This document shows, piece by piece, positions 13,601-26,752 of a stretch of DNA of 64,000 nucleotides (its first letter is position 1; every line of letters begins with the position of its first letter). The notes beneath the pieces are model-generated. The model did not search any database, was not told the origin of the DNA, and saw nothing but the letters and a program-made list of their open reading frames with translations. The stretch lies in NCBI GenBank assembly GCA_944474755.1, contig OX104111.1, positions 112,908,545 to 112,972,544 of the forward strand, written 5' to 3'. Source of the DNA: Limnoperna fortunei. Taxonomy: Eukaryota; Mollusca; Bivalvia; Mytilida; Modiolidae. The position numbers and the translations under genes were made by a program.

Positions 13601-14960
13601 CTGTTCTATGATGTAAACACCTTGCATGCCAGTAATAACACTCTTCTATGATGTGAACACCTTACACACCAATGCTAGCCCTGTTCTATGATGTGAACAC
13701 CTTACACGCCAATGCTAGCCCTGTTCTATGATGTGAACACCTTACACACCAATGCTAACACTGTTCTATGATGTGACCACCTTACACGCCAATGCTAACA
13801 CTGTTCTATGATGTGAACACCTTACACACCAATGCTAACACTGTTCTATGATGTGACCACCTTACACACCAATGCTAACACTGTTCTATGATGTGAACAC
13901 CTTACACGCCAATGCTAGCCCTGTTCTATGATGTGAACACCTTACACACCAATGCTAGCCCTGTTCTATGATGTGAACACCTTACACACCAATGCTAACA
14001 CTGTTCTATGATGTGACCACCTTACATACCAATGCTAACACTGTTCTATGATGTGAACACCCTTACATAGCAATGCTAACACTGTTCTATGATGTGAACA
14101 CCTTACACACCAATGCTAACACAGTTCTATGATGTGAACACCTTACACACCAATGCTAACACAGTTCTATGATGTGAACACCTTACACACCAATGCTAAC
14201 ACTGTTCTATGATGTGACCACCTTACACGCCAATGCTAACACTGTTCTATGATGTGAACACCTTACACACCAATGCTAACACTGTTCTATGATGTGACCA
14301 CCTTACACACCAATGCTAACACTGTTCTATGATGTGAACACCTTACACGCCAATGCTAGCCCTGTTCTATGATGTGAACACCTTACACACCAATGCTAGC
14401 CCTGTTCTATGATGTGAACACCTTACACACCAATGCTAACACTGTTCTATGATGTGACCACCTTACATACCAATGCTAACACTGTTCTATGATGTGAACA
14501 CCCTTACATAGCAATGCTAACACTGTTCTATGATGTGAACACCTTACACACCAATGCTAACACAGTTCTATGATGTGAACACCTTACACACCAATGCTAA
14601 CACTGTTCTATGATGTGAACACCTTACACACCAATGCTAACACTGTTCTATGATGTGAACACCTTACACACCAATGCTAACACTGTTCTATGATGTGAAC
14701 ACCTTACACACCAATGCTAACACTGTTCTATGATGTGAACACCTTACACACCAATGCTAACACTGTTCTATGATGTGAACACCTTACACACCAATGCTAA
14801 CACTGTTCTATGATGTGAACACCTTACACACCAATGCTAACACTGTTCTATGATGTGAACACCTTACATACCAATGCTAACACTGTTCTTTGATGTGAAC
14901 ACCTTACATACCAATGCTTACGCTGTTCTATGATGTCAACATCGTAAATACCAATGCCAT
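10689..14960. repeat. 40-bp tandem satellite array (about 106 copies)
   Basis: The period is 40 bp. Key pieces are CAATGCTAACACTGTTCTAT and GATGTGAACACCTTACACAC. Frequent variants are GCTAGCCCTG for GCTAACACTG, GTGACCACC for GTGAACACC and CACGCC for CACACC, plus a 41-bp form with CCCTTACATA. Units left of about 11,400 are more divergent, and those between 14,560 and 14,860 are almost identical. A rare CCAGTAATAACACTCTTC variant recurs near 11,582, 12,262 and 13,630 (about 680 and 1,368 bp apart), indicating duplication of multi-unit blocks. Confidence 0.95.
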
Positions 14961-15586
14961 GGCTCAGTTGTGAACATTTATCACACCGTTTTGTACACAC
15001 TCAGATGCGAAACAAAATTTTCAAGGGATGTCTGTAACACATGCTCTACGTTTGAAACAATTTTTATTTATATTGCCACATTGTCAATCTGTGAACAACT
15101 CTGAACATCGTTTAATTACGTTTCTTTTCCTGTTTTTATTTAGAATTCTCACATTTTTTACAGTGTAATTAGCTGAAAACATGCGTGTAAATTCTTAAAT
15201 TATATAGGAGTACAGCGTACAGTGCAATAAAGATAAGTAAACTCAATCTATAGAACAAAATTAATTAACATTTAGACCAAAAACATAACGAATATAATAA
15301 AATAAGTAAGGCATTGCCTTCAGGCGAGAGATTTTTTTTATATTTATGACGCACATATTATGAACAGGAAACTTGCGTTACGTACCGCAACATTTGCACT
15401 AAAATTTAGACGTATTCTATTTTGATTGCAGATAGTAAGAAATAGTGACTTAGAAGTATATTGTTAGAAGTGTTATTATTCTTTTGTTTTAAATATCTAA
15501 TTTCTGTCCTCTGTATTTTTTTTTTAAGTTTCAGGCCCACACATACATATTGCTGTTTAGAGCGCATCTTTCACAACAAATGGTAG
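14961..15586. other. Intergenic / 3' flank of the GPCR gene
   Basis: AT-rich sequence with no recognised exon or repeat array. It presumably contains the 3' UTR of the minus-strand GPCR gene. I did not find a clear canonical polyadenylation signal just downstream of its stop. Confidence 0.4.
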
Positions 15587-16678
15587 TTACGTGTTACAGA
15601 AACATAATTTCTTTTTGAAAGTTGTACGAAGTCGTTCACTCATTAATATATAAATAACAAAGTTGGATACACATCCCACAACTGTCAATAGTCTTAATGT
15701 TTCTAATAATTCTTTCATATCACCATATTTAGCAGATGGAAATAAAGTCTCCTTTAATGCAAACATTTTAAAAGTGGTTGGTTCTGATAAAAAAATATTT
15801 GCTATCCATGCAGATTCGTTTTCTTGAAAAGTTGGGGAAAATAACAGTACAATATTCTGTATAAGCGACGGAACTTCTGACAGCATAAAAGTAACTAACA
15901 CAATAACAACCATTTTAATCGATTTCCGGTTCCGGATCTGAGAGCGGTGAATACTACCGCTAAAGAACCGCTGTTTTCGAAGGTAATGCACAATATAGAA
16001 GGTTGACAAAATCATCACTAATCCGGCCAGCACTTGAACACAAACGAGTATGACCGGATAGTATCTTAGAGTATAAAGTCTGAAATACATGTTTGTGACT
16101 TGGTATTCACATATATAATTAGAACTGTAAGACACCATGGCGCCACCTATATAAAAAATGTATGTGCGGTTCCAAATCCCATCTTGCCCTTCATACACAA
16201 AATCCAAAGTAAAATGAAGTGGAATATGTATTGCAAATGTTAAAATAACACATATTGAAATTAATATAATGGAAGATTTCCTTTTCAAAACACGCCTGCT
16301 AAAGAAAGGAAATTTTATCGAGATGAATTTTTGAATTCCTAAAACAGTCGTAATTAGAACGGATCCCATGTGGAACGCTCCCTCTAGTCTATTTACATGA
16401 TGGTGATAAATACATGCAGGATAGTTAAGAACTAGTAGATCCTCCATAAAATAGTCATATTCTCGCATAAACAACGGTTCGAAACCATAGACACACAGTG
16501 CAGTCAAGCAGTCAAAAACTGCCAAGCCTTGCAACAACACGGATGATGCATCATTCAAATGTTTAGAAAATAAAACTAAAAATATAGCTGTATTACATAC
16601 GACCGATATGTAAGATACAGTCGGTCCTATTATGTCCTGTACAACATAGGGATTCCTTACTAGAAGTATGTACAGCAT
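15587..16678 (-). CDS. Rhodopsin-class (class A) G-protein-coupled receptor, intronless
   Basis: A single uninterrupted frame of 363 residues from the first ATG at 16,678. The frame stays open to 16,693 only through a TTG codon, and an in-frame stop lies at 16,715-16,717, so the ATG is preferred. Seven hydrophobic segments are visible near residues 19-38, 45-67, 89-122, 134-156, 206-233, 253-281 and 326-347. TM2 carries the LAxxD motif (Asp56). Cys89 before TM3 and Cys190 in the second extracellular loop can form the conserved disulfide. The usual DRY motif is replaced by IQKF. TM6 reads SEVP instead of CWxP, and TM7 reads SNFVIY where NPxxY is expected. Possible N-glycosylation sites are Asn170 and Asn287. 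The E-x-P motif in TM6 and the TM7 pattern recall invertebrate neuropeptide receptors of the FMRFamide/myosuppressin-like (DMSR/Srw) group. The ligand cannot be told from sequence. It acts in the plasma membrane. It is flanked by satellite arrays on both sides. Confidence 0.85.
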   Translation of the reverse strand: MLYILLVRNPYVVQDIIGPTVSYISVVCNTAIFLVLFSKHLNDASSVLLQGLAVFDCLTALCVYGFEPLFMREYDYFMEDLLVLNYPACIYHHHVNRLEGAFHMGSVLITTVLGIQKFISIKFPFFSRRVLKRKSSIILISICVILTFAIHIPLHFTLDFVYEGQDGIWNRTYIFYIGGAMVSYSSNYICEYQVTNMYFRLYTLRYYPVILVCVQVLAGLVMILSTFYIVHYLRKQRFFSGSIHRSQIRNRKSIKMVVIVLVTFMLSEVPSLIQNIVLLFSPTFQENESAWIANIFLSEPTTFKMFALKETLFPSAKYGDMKELLETLRLLTVVGCVSNFVIYILMSERLRTTFKKKLCFCNT

Positions 16679-17252
16679 GTTGGCTTCGTTCAAGAGTTGA
16701 TCAATCAGAATTTGTTATCTGTATTTTTGTATTAAATAGGAATCAATGAAACTGACAGATATTATAGCTAATAATTAAGATCATAGAATAATAATTTTCT
16801 AAATTGAACGCTTAATTAACAATAAATTAAATAATGATAATTGATTTCCCAGTTGGCGTTGAGCCTTGAATGACAAAAACGAAAAAACTTCCGCGTTCAA
16901 TTATTGTGAAACCATAATACAATTCTGAGAAAACTGTCAAATTGCATTATTGTAATCTTCATATCAAAACGTCAATATTCTAGAAAAAAGGTAAATTACA
17001 CAATTGGGGATTCATTGAACGTGTTTCTGCATTTCACGACCAAACACAATCGTCCACTCCATGGGATTTAAATGTTTTTAAATGGAAAGTTGCAATAAAA
17101 ATAGCAAAAACTGAAACAGAGATACTAATTAGAAGAGAAAAAAACTTCTTTTTAAGCGTCACCGTAAATAAATATAAAATAAAGAGCCATCTTTATTGTG
17201 GACTCCTTCTTGTTCTTGTTTCGGTACATTCAGAATACTAAGAAAGTGTTTG
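16679..17252. other. 5' flank of the GPCR gene
   Basis: AT-rich sequence between the GPCR start and the 28-bp array. It would hold the promoter, but I see no TATA-box or initiator that I would assign with confidence. Confidence 0.35.
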
Positions 17253-18015
17253 TTAACAATTTACGTCTTCCCCAAATCGTCTCACAATTTACGTCTTCAC
17301 CAAATCGTCCCACAATTACGTCTTCACTAAATCGTCTCACAATTTACTTCGTCCCCAAATCGTCTCACAATTTACGTCTTCACCAAATCGTCTCACAATT
17401 TACGTGTTCCCCAAATCGTCTCATAATTTACGTCGTCCCCAAATCGTCGCACAATTTACGTCTTCACCAAATCGTCTCACAATTTACGTCGTCCCCAAAT
17501 CGTCTCACAATTTACGTCTTCACCAAATCGTCTCACAATTTACGTCTTCCCCAAATCGTCTCACAATTTACGTCTTCCCCAAATCGTCTCACAATTAACG
17601 TCTTCACCAAATCGTCCCACAATTTACGTCTTCACTAAATCGTCTCACAATTTACGTCGTCCCCAAATCATCTCACAATTTACGTCGATCACCAAATCGT
17701 CTCACAATTTACGTGTTCCCCAAATCGTCTCACAATTTACGTCGTCCCCAATCGTCTCACAATTTACGTCGTCACCAAATCGTCTCACAATTTACGTCTT
17801 CACCAAATCGTCTCACAATTTACGTCGTCCCCAAATCGTCTCACAATTTACGTCGTCCCTAAATCGTCTCACAATTTACGTCTTCCCCAAATCGTCTCAC
17901 AATTTACGTCGCACCAAATCGTCTCACAATTTATGTCTTCACCAAATCGTCTCACAGTTTACGTCGTCCCCAAACCGTCTTACAATTTACGTCGTCCCCA
18001 AATCGTCTCATAATT
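17253..18015. repeat. 28-bp tandem array (about 27 copies)
   Basis: The period is 28 bp, with core CACAATTTACGTCTTCACC followed by AAATCGTCT. The main alternation is GTCTTCACC versus GTCGTCCCC, and a few units have lost one base. Short open frames here arise from the repeat and are not genes. Confidence 0.93.
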
Positions 18016-18089
18016 TCAGCTTATCGATGACACACATGTATACACATTCTTTTCCCACAACTGTATAAACAATTTTCATAGACCAACAG

Positions 18090-18500
18090 CGCAAAGCTAG
18101 CAGGTTAACTACGCACTGGACCAACGCTAGCAGGTTAACTACATACTGGACCACGCTAGCAGGTTAACTACGTACTCGACCAAAGCTAGCAGGTTAACTA
18201 CGTACTGGACCAACGCCAGCAGGTTAACTACGTACTGGACCAAAGCTAGAAGTTAACAACGTACTGGACCAAAACTAGCAGGTTAACTACGTACTGGACC
18301 AAAGCTAGCAGGTTAACTACGTACTGGACCAAAGCTAGAAGTTAACTACGTACTGGACCAAAACTAGCAGGTTAACTACGTACTGGACCAAAGCTAGCAG
18401 GTTAACTACGTACTGGACCAAAACTAGAAGTTAACTATGTACTGGAACAAAGCTAGAAGGTTAATTACGTACTGGACCAATGTAGAAGGTTAATTTGTCA
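18090..18500. repeat. 30-bp tandem array (about 13 copies)
   Basis: The period is 30 bp, built from GGTTAACTACGTACTGGACC plus AAAGCTAGCA. Some units are 28-29 bp (AAGCTAGAAG). It ends in divergent units near 18,480-18,500. Confidence 0.92.
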
Positions 18501-18689
18501 AATGTTCCGAATTGCATTGTCATTAGTTGGAAGATTGAACGAACGTCGTCAAAGCGACTCATATGTGCTAGAGTATTCAATATGATACATGTATGTATTA
18601 TACTAATGACAGCTGTGCTAAATTGGCACTTCCATCTCTTATTTTCATTTCTAGAGTAGCAGCAATCATTCTCAGTTTTTGTTTATAGA

Positions 18690-21600
18690 GCGTTCCCATG
18701 TGGCGGAAAAGGGAGGCCATCTCGTCAGGGGTTATCAGGATGTGGTGGATAAGGGAGGCCATCTCGTCATGGGTTATCAGGATGTGGCGGATAAAGGAGG
18801 CCATCTCGTTATGGGTTATCATGATGTGTTGGATAAGGGAGGTCATCTCTTAAGGGGTTAGTAAGTAAGTAAGTAAGTAAGTAAATTTTATTTAGAGTCG
18901 GATAATATATACATAGTAACAAACATATAACATGAGCTCTTGTGAGCTCTTTAACCGACTTAATATTTTCCAACAAAACAAATCACAAAACATAACATGA
19001 CAGCACAAGGTTAACATACATATTAAGGTACATTCATACAAAGTATATAAAATAGTCAGGGTGGTATTACAGATGGACAGCAGAACAATACATGCATTTT
19101 AAAACATATACTAGGAAAAGATTCATTTAAGACAGCTGCATAAATTAAAAAAACATACCTAGAAGCACTAAAACTAAAAGCAGGTATCATAGATATATGT
19201 AACAATATCAGGTTGTGGCGGATAAGGGAGGCCATCTCGTTAGGGGTATCATGATGTGGCGGATAAGGGAGGCCATCTCGTTAGGGAGTATCATGATGTG
19301 GCGATAAGGGAGGCCATCTCGTTAGGGAGTATCATGATGTGGCGGATAAGGGAGGCCATCTCGTTAGGGGTATCATGATGTGGCGGATAAGGGAGGCAAT
19401 CTCGTTATGGGTTATCAGGATGTGTCGGGTAAGGGAGGCCATCTCGTCAGGGGTTATCTGGATGTGGCGGATAAGGGAGGCCATCTCGTCAGGGGTTATC
19501 TTGATGTGGCGGATAAGGGAGGCCATCTCGTCAGGGGTTATCTGGATGTGGCGGATAAGGGAGGCCATCTCGTCAGGGGTTATCTGGATGTGGTGGATAA
19601 GGGAGGCCATTTCGTCAGGGGTTATCAGGATGGGGTGAATAAGGTAGCCATCTCGTCAGGGGTTATCAGGATGTGGTGGATAAGGGAGGCCATCTCGTCA
19701 GGGGTATCAGGATGTGGTGGATAAGGGAGGCCATCTCGTCAGGGGTATCATGATGTGGTGGATAAGGGAGGCCATCTCGTCAGGGGTTATCAGGATGTGG
19801 CGGATAAGGGAGGCCATCTCGTCAGGGGTTATCAGGATGTGGTGGATAAGGGAGGCCATCTCGTTAGGGGTTATCATGATGTGGTGGATAAGGGAGGCCA
19901 TCTCGTTAGGGGTTATCAGGATGTGGTGGATAAGGGAGGCCATCTCGTCAGGGGTTATCAGGTTGTGTCGGATAAGGGAGGCCATTTCGTCAGGGGTTAT
20001 CAGGTTGTGTCAGATAAGGGAGGCCATTTCGTCAGGGGTTATCAGGATTTGGTGGATAAGGGAGGCCATCTCGTCAGGGGTTATCTGGATGTGGTGGATA
20101 AGGGAGGCCATCTCGTTAGGGGTTATCAGGATGTGTCGGGTAAGGGAGGCCATCTCGTCAGGGGTTATCTGGATGTGGCGGATAAGGTAGGCCATCTCGT
20201 CAGGAGTTATCTGGATGTGGCGGATAAGGGAGGCCATTTCGTCAGGGGTTATCAGGATGGGGTGAATAAGGTAGCCATCTCGTCAGGGGTTATCAGGATG
20301 TGGTGGATAAGGGAGGCCATCTCGTTAGGGGTTATCATGATGTGGTGGATAAGGGAGGCCATCTCGTTAGGGGTTATCAGGATGTGGTGGATAAGGGAGG
20401 CCATCTCGTCAGTGGTTATCAGGTTGTGTCGGATAAGGGAGGCCATTTCGTCAGGGGTTATCAGGTTGTGTCGGATAAGAGAGGCCATTTCGTCAGGGGT
20501 TATCAGGATTTGGTGGATAAGGGAGGCAATTTCGTCATGGGTTATCTGGATGTGTCGGATAAGGGAGGCCATCTCGTTAGGGGTTATCAGAATGTGTCGG
20601 ATTAGCGAGGCCATCTCGTTAGGCAGTATCATGATGTGGTGGATAAGGGAGGCCATCTCATCAGGGGTTATCAGGACGTGGTGGATAAGGGAGGCCATCT
20701 CGTCAGGGGTTATCAGGTTGTGTCGGATAAGGGAGGCCATTTCGTCAGGGGTTATCAGGATGTGGAGGATAAGGGAGGCCATCTCGTCAAGGGTTATCAT
20801 GATGTGGTGGATAAGGGAGGCCATCTCGTTAAGGGCTATCAGGTTGTGTCGGATAAGGGAGGCCATCTCGTTAGGGGTATCATGATGTGGTGGATAAGGG
20901 AGGCCATCTCGTTAGGGGTTATCTGGATGTGGTGGATAAGGGAGGCCATCTCGTTAGGGGTATCATGATGTGGTGGATAAGGGAGGCCATCTCGTTAGGG
21001 GTTATCTGGATGTGGCGGATAAGGGAGGCCATCTCCTTAGGGGTTATCAGGATGTGGTGGATAAGGGATGCCGTCTTGTTAGGGGTATCAGGATGTGGTG
21101 GATAAGGGAGGCCATCTCGTCAGGGGTTATCATGATGTGTCGGATAAGGGAGGCCATCTCGTCAGGGGTTATCAGGATGTTGCGGATAAGGGAGGCCATC
21201 TCGTTAGGGGTTATCATGATGTTGCGGATAAGGAAGGCCATCCCGTTAGGGTTTATCATGATGTGGTGGATAAGGAAGGCCTTCTCGTTAGGGTATATCA
21301 TGATGTGGTGGATAAGGGAGGCCATCTCGTTAGGGTTTATCATGATGTTGCGGATAAGGGAGGCCATCTCGTTAGGGGTTATCATGATGTGCTGGATAAG
21401 GGAGGCCATCTCGTTAGGGGTTATCAGGATGTGTCGGATAATGGAGGCCATCTCGTTAGGGAGTATCATGATGTGGCAGATAAGGGAGGCCATCTCGTCA
21501 GGGGTTATCAGGATGTGGTGGATAAGGGAGGCCATGTCGTCAGGGGTTATCAAGATGTGGTGGATAAGGGAGGCCATGTCGTCAGGGGTTATGAGGATGT

Positions 21601-24600
21601 GGTGGATAAGGGAGGCCATCTCGTTAGGGATTATCATGATGTGGTGGATAAGGGAGGCCATCTCGTTAAGGGTTATCATGATGTGGTGGATAAGGAAGGC
21701 CATTTCGTTAGGGGTTATCTGGATGTGGTGGATAAGGGAGGCCATCTCGTTAAGGGTTATCATGATGTGCTGGATAAGGGAGGCCATCTCGTTAGGGGTT
21801 ATCATGATGTGGTGGATAAGGGAGGCCATGTCGTCAGGGGTTATCAGGATGTTGCGGATAAGGGAGGCCATCTCGTTAGGGGTTATCATGATGTGCTGGA
21901 TAATCGAGGCCATCTCGTTAGGGGTTATCAGGATGTGTCGGATAATGGAGGCCATCTCGTTAGGGAGTATCATGATTTGGCAGATAAGGGAGGCCATCTC
22001 GTCAGGGGTTATCAGGATGTGGTGGATAAGGGAGGCCATGTCGTCAGGGGTTATCATGATGTGGTGGATAAGGGAGGCCATTTCGTCAGGGGTTATCTGG
22101 ATGTGGTGGATAAGGGAGGCCATCTCGTTAGGGATTATCATGATGTGGTGGATAAGTGAGGCCATCTCGTTATAGATTATCATGATGTGGTGGATAAGGG
22201 AGGCCATCTCGTTAGGGGTTATCATGATGTGGTGGTTAAGGGAGGCCATCTCGTTAGGGGTTATCAGGATGTGGTGGATAAGGGATGCCATCTCGTCAGG
22301 GGTATCAGGATGTTGTGGATAAGGGAGGCCATCTCGTCAGGGGTATCATGATGTGGTGGATAAGGGAGGCCATCTCGTCAGGGGTTATCATGATGTGCTG
22401 GATAAGGAAGGCCATTTCGTTAGGGGTTATCTGGATGTGGTGGAAAAGGGAGGCCATCTCGTCAGGGGTATCAGGATGTGGTGGATAAGGGAGGCCATCT
22501 CGTCAGGGGTATCATGATGTGGTGGATAAGGGAGGCCATCTCGTCAGGGGTTATCATGATGTGGTGGATAAGGGAGGCCATCTCGTCAAGGGTTATCATG
22601 ATGTGGTGGATAAGGGAGGCCATCTCGTTAAGGGTTATCAGGTTGTGTCGGATAAGGGAGGCCATCTCGTTAGGGGTATCATGATGTGGTGGATAAGGGA
22701 GGCCATCTCGTTAGGGGTTATCTGGATGTGGTGGATAACGGAGGCCATCTCGTTAGGGGTATCATGATGTGGTGGATAAGGGAGGCCATCTCGTTAGGGG
22801 TTATCTGGATGTGGCGGATAAGGGAGGCCATCTCCTTAGGGGTTATCTGGATGTGGTGGATAAGGGATGCCATCTTGTTAGGGGTATCAGGATGTGGTGG
22901 ATAAGGGAGGCCATCTCGTCAGGGGTTATCATGATGTGTCGGATAAGGGAGGCCATCTCGACAGGGGTTATCAGGATGTTGCGGATAAGGGAGGCCATCT
23001 CGTTAGGGGTTATCATGATGTTGCGGATAAGGAAGGCCATCCCGTTAGGGTTTATCATGATGTGGTGGATAAGGGAGGCCTTCTCGTTAGGGTTTATCAT
23101 GATGTGGTGGATAAGGGAGGCCATCTCGTTAGGGTTTATCATGATGTTGCGGATAAGGGAGGCCATCTCGTTAGGGGTTATCATGATGTGCTGGATAAGG
23201 GAGGCCATCTCGTTAGGGGTTATCAGGATGTGTCGGATAATGGAGTCCATCTCGTTAGGGAGTATCATGATGTGGCAGATAAGGGAGGCCATCTCGTCAG
23301 GGGTTATCAGGATGTGTTGGATAAGGGAGGCCATGTCGTCAGGGGTTATCATTATGTGGTGGATAAGGGAGGCCATGTCGTCAGGGGTTATCAGGATGTG
23401 GTGGATAAGGGAGGCCATCTCGTTAGGGATTATCATGATGTGGTGGATAAGGGAGGCCATCTCGTTAGGGGTTATCATGATGTGGTGGATAAGGAAGGCC
23501 ATTTCGTTAGGGGTTATCTGGATGTGGTGGATAAGGGAGGCCATCTCGTTAAGGGTTATCATGATGTGCTGGATAAGGGAGGCCATCTCGTTAGGGGTTA
23601 TCATGATGTGGTGGATAAGGGAGGCCATGTCGTCAGGAGTTATCAGGATGTTGCGGATAAGGGAGGCCATCTCGATAGGGGTTATCATGACGTGCTGGAT
23701 AAGGGAGGCCATCTCGTTAGGGGTTATCAGGATGTGTCGGATAATGGAGGCCATCTCGTTAGGGAGTATCATGATGTGGTGGATAAGGGAGGCCATCTCG
23801 TCAGGGGTTATCAGGATGTGGTGGATAAGGGAGGCCATGTCGTCAGGGGTTATCATGATGTGGTGGATAAGGGAGGCCATTTCGTCAGGGGTTATCTGGA
23901 TGTGGTGGATAAGGGAGGCCATCTCGTTAGGGATTATCATGATGTGGTGGATAAGGGAGGCCATCTCGTTAGGGATTATCATGATGTGGTGGATAAGGGA
24001 GGCCATCTCGTTAGGGGTTATCATGATGTGGTGGATAAGGGAGGCCATCTCGTTAGGGGTTATCAGGATGTGGTGGATAAGGGATGCCATCTCGTCAGGG
24101 GTATCAGGATGTGGTGGATAAGGGAGGCCATCTCGTCAGGGGTATCATGATGTGGTGGATAAGGGAGGCCATCTCGTCAGGGGTTATCATGATGTGCTGG
24201 ATAAGGAAGGCCATTTCGTTAGTGGTTATCTGGATGTGGTGGATAAGGGAGGCCATCTCGTCAGGGGTATCAGGATGTGGTGGATAAGGGAGGCCATCTC
24301 GTCAGGGGTATCATGATGTGGTGGATAAGGGAGGCCATCTCGTCAGGGGTTATCATGATGTTGTGGATAAGGGAGGCCATCTCGTCAGGGGTTATCAGGA
24401 TGTTGCGGATAAGGGAGGCCATCTCGTTAGGGGTTATCATGATGTGTTGGATAAGGGAGGCCATCTCGTTAGGGTTTATCATGATGTGGTGGATAAGGGA
24501 GGCCATCTCGTTAGGGTTTATCATGATGTTGCGGATAAGGGAGGCCATCTCGTAAGGGGTTATCATGATGTGCTGGATAAGGGAGGCCATCTCGTTAGGG

Positions 24601-26752
24601 GTTATCAGGATGTGTCGGATAATGGAGGCCATCTCGTTAGGGAGTATCATGATGTGGTGGATAATGGAGGCCATCTCGTCAGGGGTTATCAGGATGTGGT
24701 GGATAAGGGAGGCCATGTCGTCAGGGGTTATCATGATGTGGTGGATAAGGGAGGCCATCTCGTTAGGGGTTATCAGGATGTGTCGGATAATGGAGGCCAT
24801 CTCGTTAGGGAGTATCATGATGTGGTGGATAATGGAGGCCATCTCGTCAGGGGTTATCAGGATGTGGTGGATAAGGGAGGCCATGTCGTCAGGGGTTATC
24901 ATGATGTTGCGGATAAGGGAGGCCATCTCGTCAGGGGTTATCAGGATGTGGTGGATAAGGGAGGCCATGTCGTTAGGGGTTATCATGATGTGGCAGATAA
25001 GGGATGCCATCTCGTTAGGGATTATCATGATGTGGTGGATAAGGGAGGCCATCTCGTTAGGGATTATCATGATGTGGTGGATAAGGGAGGCCATCTCGTC
25101 AGGGGTTATCATGATGTGGTGGATAAGGGATGCCATCTCGTTAGGAATTATCATGATGTGGTGGATAAGGGAGGCCATCTCGTTAGGGAATATCATGATG
25201 TGGTGGATAAGGGAGGCCATCTCGTCAGGGGTTATCATGATGTGGCAGATAAGGGATGCCATCTCGTTAGGGATTATCATGATGTGGTGGATAAGGGAGG
25301 CCATCTCGTTAGGGATTATCATGATGTGGTGGATAAGGGAGGCCATCTCGTCAGGGGTTATCTGGATGTGGTGGATAAGGGAGGCCATCTCGTTAGGGAT
25401 TATCATGATGTGGTGGATAATGGAGGCCATCTCGTTAGGGATTATCATGATGTGGTGGATAAGGGAGGCCATCTCGTCAGGGGTTATCATGATGTGGTGG
25501 ATAAGGGAGGCCATCTCGTTAGGGATTATCTGGATGTGGTGGATAATGGAGGCCATTTCGTCAGGGGTTATCTGGATGTGGTGGATAAGGGAGGCCATCT
25601 CGTCAAGGGTTATCATGATGTGGTGGATAAGGAAGGCCATTTCGTTAAGGGTTTTCTGGATGTGGTGGATAAGGGAGGCCATTTCGTCAGGGGTTATCTG
25701 GATGTGGTGGATAAGGGAGGCCATCTCGTTAGGGATTATCATGATGTGGCGGATAAGGGAGGCCATCTCGTTAGGGGTTATCATGATGTGGTGGATAAGG
25801 GAGGCCATCACGTTAGGGATTATCTGGATGTGGTGGATAATGGAGGCCATTTCGTCAGGGGTTATTATGATGTGGTGGATAAGGGAGGCCATCTCGTTAG
25901 GGGTTATCATGATGTGGTGGATAAGGAAGGCCATTTCGTTAGGGGTATCATGATGCGGTGGATAAGGGAGGCCATTTCGTCAGGGGTTATCTGGATGTGG
26001 TGGATAAGGGAGGCCATCTCGTCAGGGGTTATCAGGATGTGGTGGATAAGGAAGGCCATTTCGTTAGGGAGTATCATGATGTGGTGGATAAGGGAGGCCA
26101 TCTCGTCAGGGGTTATCTGGATGTGGTGGATAAGGGAGGCCATCTCGTCAGGGGTTATCAGGATGTGGTGGATAAGGAAGGCCATTTCGTTAGGTAGTAT
26201 CATGATGTGGTGTATAAGGCAGGCCATCTCGTCAGGGGTTATCTGGATGTGGTGGATAAGGGAGGCCATCTCGTCAGGGGTTATCAGGATGTGGTGGATA
26301 AGGGAGGCCATCTCGTCAGGGGTTATCATGATGTGGTGGATAAGAGAGGCCATCTCGTCAGGGGTTATCAGGATGTGTAGGATAAAGGAGGCCATCTCGT
26401 CAGGGGTTATCAGGATGTGTAGGATAAGGAAGGCCATCTCGTCAGGGTTTATCTGGATGTGGTGGATAAGGGAGGCCATCTCGTTACGTGTTATCTGGAT
26501 GTGTCGGATAAGTGAGGCCATCTCGTCAGGGGTTATCAGGATGTGGTGGATAAGGGAGGCCATCTCGTTAGGGGGTATCAGGATGTGGTGGATAAGGGAG
26601 GCCATCTCGTTAGGGGTTATCTAGATGTGGTGGATAAGGGAGGCCATCTCGTCAGGGGTTATCAGGATGTGTCGGATAAGGGAGGCCATCTCGTCATGGG
26701 TTATCATGATGTGTAGGATAAGGGAGGCCATCTCGTCAGGGGTTATCAGGTT
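18690..26752. repeat. 42-bp tandem satellite array (about 180 copies), interrupted once
   Basis: The period is 42 bp. Key pieces are GGGGTTATCAGGATGTGGTG and GATAAGGGAGGCCATCTCGT. Variants include TTATCATGATG, TTATCTGGATG, CTCGTTAGG versus CTCGTCAGG, and units one base short (GGGGTATC). Four units (18,690-18,859) are separated from the main block (from about 19,207) by an inserted element. Rare variants place a block of about 1.8 kb in tandem: CCATCCCGTTAGGG occurs near 21,240 and 23,039, and GGGATGCC with CTTGTTAGG near 21,065 and 22,864. Since 42 is divisible by three, many frames stay open on both strands, which explains the long repeat-type ORFs. Confidence 0.96.
18860..19206 (-). mobile_element. 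Retroposon-like insertion with (TAAG)n tail inside the 42-bp array
   Basis: About 347 bp of unrelated sequence splits one 42-bp unit between GGGGTTA and TCAGG. One edge is a (GTAA)n microsatellite next to AAATTTTATTTAGAGTC. On the minus strand this reads as a 3' end with AATAAA followed by a (CTTA)n tail, typical of a short non-LTR or SINE-type insertion. I found no protein-coding segment or clear RNA polymerase III promoter. Any target duplication is at most a few bases. Confidence 0.5.

Noticed and set aside
10689..14960. CRISPR-like array
   Set aside because: The units are contiguous with no unique spacers, and the DNA is clearly animal. The same applies to the other arrays.
16679..16693. 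GPCR start five codons upstream at TTG
   Set aside because: A nuclear animal gene would start at ATG. The first in-frame ATG after the upstream stop is at 16,678.
17198..17638. 146-codon repeat-type open frame
   Set aside because: It is produced by the 28-bp array. Its apparent peptide repeat shifts frame with each unit.
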